Assembly: GCA_050012535.1 (NCBI GenBank) | Contig: JBEKGZ010000092.1 | Coordinates: forward strand, 1 to 6,119 | Length of the DNA: 6,119 bases | Reading direction: 5' to 3' | DNA from: CAVPLU01 sp050012535 | Lineage (GTDB): Archaea; Thermoproteota; Bathyarchaeia; 40CM-2-53-6 | In this document: one piece after another, positions 5,339-6,119 of the stretch | Layout of the letters: the number at the start of each line of letters is the position of its first letter | Position numbering within the stretch: the stretch's first letter is position 1 | Program-made: the position numbers and the translations under genes | The notes under the pieces: model-generated | Database searches by the model: none | What the model was told of the DNA's origin: nothing | What the model saw: the letters and a program-made list of their open reading frames with translations, nothing else

Positions 5339-5499
5339 CTAAGGCTCTGTGATCTTGATCGCTGTGACAGGGCATCGGATCTCGCATGCGCGGCAGAAGA
5401 TATTCCAAGCTTCTTGGGCAGTTGAATCGTTCCTCGAACCTCGTGACCTACGTGGTTTTGAACCACTAGCAGTTTCATGAATTGAGGATCAATAGGCAT
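5339..5499 (-). pseudogene. Ferredoxin remnant with internal deletion and frameshift
   Basis: From ATG 5499-5497 the minus strand reads MPIDPQF, then HEVRGTIQLPKKLGI up to 5401. This resembles the N-terminus of a thaumarchaeal ferredoxin family (MPIDP...HDVWG...PEKLGI). The next recognisable part is in another frame, from about 5404 to the TAG at 5341-5339: NIFCRACEIRCP followed by VTAIKITEP. This is the second half of a 4Fe-4S cluster motif (CxxCxxxCP) and the usual ferredoxin ending. The stretch that normally joins them, about 12-16 residues with the first cluster Cys, is missing. One internal deletion of a length not divisible by three would explain both the frame change and the lost Cys. 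As it stands no frame gives a working cluster, so I call it a decayed gene. The conserved Trp of HDVWG is also replaced by Arg. A TATA-like box lies about 40 bases upstream. The longer frame covering the region (5610-5290) is not a gene in its own right. Confidence 0.7.
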
Positions 5500-5538
5500 C
5501 CCGTCTTGGCCTCGAAGTCCATGGATTGGTTGCCTTTT

Positions 5539-5550
5539 GCTTATATTCGA
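5539..5550. promoter_or_regulatory. TATA-like box usable in both directions
   Basis: GCTTATATTCGA contains TTATATT on the plus strand and AATATAAG on the minus strand. In the plus direction it would start transcription near 5570, about 20 bases before the regulator's first ATG. In the minus direction it lies about 40 bases upstream of the ferredoxin remnant. It is the best TATA-like match I see in the window. Confidence 0.45.
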
Positions 5551-5555
5551 GGCCG

Positions 5556-5575
5556 TGTCTGTGCTGTAACAGACA
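5556..5575. promoter_or_regulatory. 20-bp dyad TGTCTGT-N6-ACAGACA, candidate regulator operator
   Basis: Two perfect 7-bp arms flank a 6-base centre. The dyad is about 10 bases downstream of the TATA-like box and spans the expected transcription start of the TrmB-family gene, whose first ATG is at 5593. Binding there would block transcription start, the usual layout for autorepression by archaeal winged-helix dimers. Arm length and spacing fit a dimer contacting successive major grooves. The link to this regulator is inference from position. Confidence 0.5.
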
Positions 5576-5592
5576 AGACCCGGCGTCACGGA

Positions 5593-6119
5593 ATGAGTCT
5601 CTCTCATCACGCAGCTCGAACGATGGAAGAGATCGTCAACCAGCTCATTGAGTATGGGTTAAGCAAGAACGAAGCCAAGGTCGTCACATTTCTCGCAAAA
5701 CGTGGCGCTGAGAGAGCGAGCGTCGCCGCCCGTGCACTCAGACTGAATCGAACCGAAACCTACCGAACTCTCAGAAACCTCCAGCGTCGAGGCCTCATCG
5801 AGGCCAGTTTAGAGGAGCCAGTCAGGTTCCAAGCCGCACCTTTCTCAAGGTGTCTTGAGATACTCTTGGCGGAACGAAAGAACAAGCTTGCAGTGCTGGA
5901 GGAACGGACTGCGGTTCTTGAGCGCGCATTTGAGACTCTAAGCCTGGAAACCGGCGGTCCGGCATTCGAGCGATTCCAGGTTCTCGAAGGAAGAGCAAGG
6001 ATTGGCCAAAAACTGCTCTTCATGTGTGAGAATTCGAAGCTCCAGATTGATCTAATGATGAGCTCTTCGGATCTTGCCGGAGGAAGTGCCCGTGTGGGGC
6101 TGGACGTTCTCTCAATGTT
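5593..6119 (+). CDS. TrmB-family winged-helix transcriptional regulator, 3' end outside window
   Basis: 175 codons are visible with no stop before the right edge. Numbering from ATG 5593, residues 17-69 form the TrmB DNA-binding domain: LIEYGLSKNEAKVVTFLAKRG opens it, ASVAARAL precedes the turn, and LNRTETYRTLRNLQRRGLI (51-69) is the recognition helix and following helix. EASLEEPVRFQAAP (70-83) is the wing. Residues about 85-117, rich in Leu, Glu and Arg, form a probable coiled coil for dimerisation. FQVLEGRARIGQKLLFMCENS (128-148) begins the C-terminal effector domain, comparable to the V-x-x-G-R-x-x-I step of TrmB proteins. Characterised relatives respond to sugars and control transport or central metabolism; the ligand here is unknown. 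A second in-frame ATG at 5623 would remove ten non-conserved residues; neither start has a clear Shine-Dalgarno site. A 20-bp dyad just upstream suggests autoregulation. Confidence 0.85.
   Translation, partial: MSLSHHAARTMEEIVNQLIEYGLSKNEAKVVTFLAKRGAERASVAARALRLNRTETYRTLRNLQRRGLIEASLEEPVRFQAAPFSRCLEILLAERKNKLAVLEERTAVLERAFETLSLETGGPAFERFQVLEGRARIGQKLLFMCENSKLQIDLMMSSSDLAGGSARVGLDVLSM

Noticed and set aside
5310..5342. Short plus-strand frame (MNSLRERVDG) behind a GGGAGGA site
   Set aside because: Ten codons only, inside an inverted repeat and antisense to the ferredoxin remnant's end. The purine tract is better explained by the repeat.
5290..5610. 106-codon open frame on the minus strand as an intact protein gene
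   Set aside because: Its first 37 codons cover promoter-like DNA and its end is low-complexity Ser/Arg/His. Only residues 38-70 look like protein, and they are the N-terminus of the ferredoxin remnant, whose C-terminus is in another frame.
1..6119. CRISPR array or defence system
   Set aside because: No regularly spaced direct repeats and no Cas, toxin-antitoxin, nuclease or restriction-modification protein were found in any gene.

Overview
The window looks like archaeal chromosomal DNA, most likely from the Thermoproteota (Nitrososphaeria or Bathyarchaeia-like; this placement is inference). The support is a TrmB-family regulator, a small protein resembling a thaumarchaeal domain family, a ferredoxin remnant of thaumarchaeal type, A/T-rich TATA-like boxes instead of -35/-10 promoters, GTG and TTG starts, and Shine-Dalgarno sites matching an archaeal 16S tail. 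No rRNA, tRNA or CRISPR array was seen.

Left edge (1 to about 440): the 5' part of an insertion sequence on the minus strand, continuing past the window. Its transposase reading frame stops at position 14, but the -1 frame past an A6 run reads on into the first catalytic-Asp motif (IAVDAT).

444-2795, minus strand: a probable two-gene unit. A GalT-like HIT-superfamily nucleotidyltransferase (upstream) is followed by a 12-helix MFS transporter. This fits uptake or export plus activation or salvage of a sugar or nucleotide-type compound, but the substrate is unknown.

2796-2928 is a divergent promoter region. From it, the plus strand carries three closely spaced genes to 4468: a dCTP deaminase, a small archaeal protein of the DUF6659/roadblock-like type, and a flavin reductase-like FMN-binding protein with a very strong ribosome binding site.

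4469-4542 is a short convergent spacer with a nested inverted repeat. A LysE/RhtB-type exporter follows on the minus strand (4543-5238), with a perfect hairpin or operator sequence just upstream of its start.

5239-5592 has no intact gene. It holds the remains of a ferredoxin gene on the minus strand (5499-5339), in two frames and missing the middle of the protein. To its right are a TATA-like box usable in both directions and a 20-bp perfect-arm dyad. The dyad lies where the start of transcription of the next gene should be. That gene, a TrmB-family winged-helix regulator (5593 onward), runs off the right edge, and the dyad is a good candidate for its autoregulatory operator.
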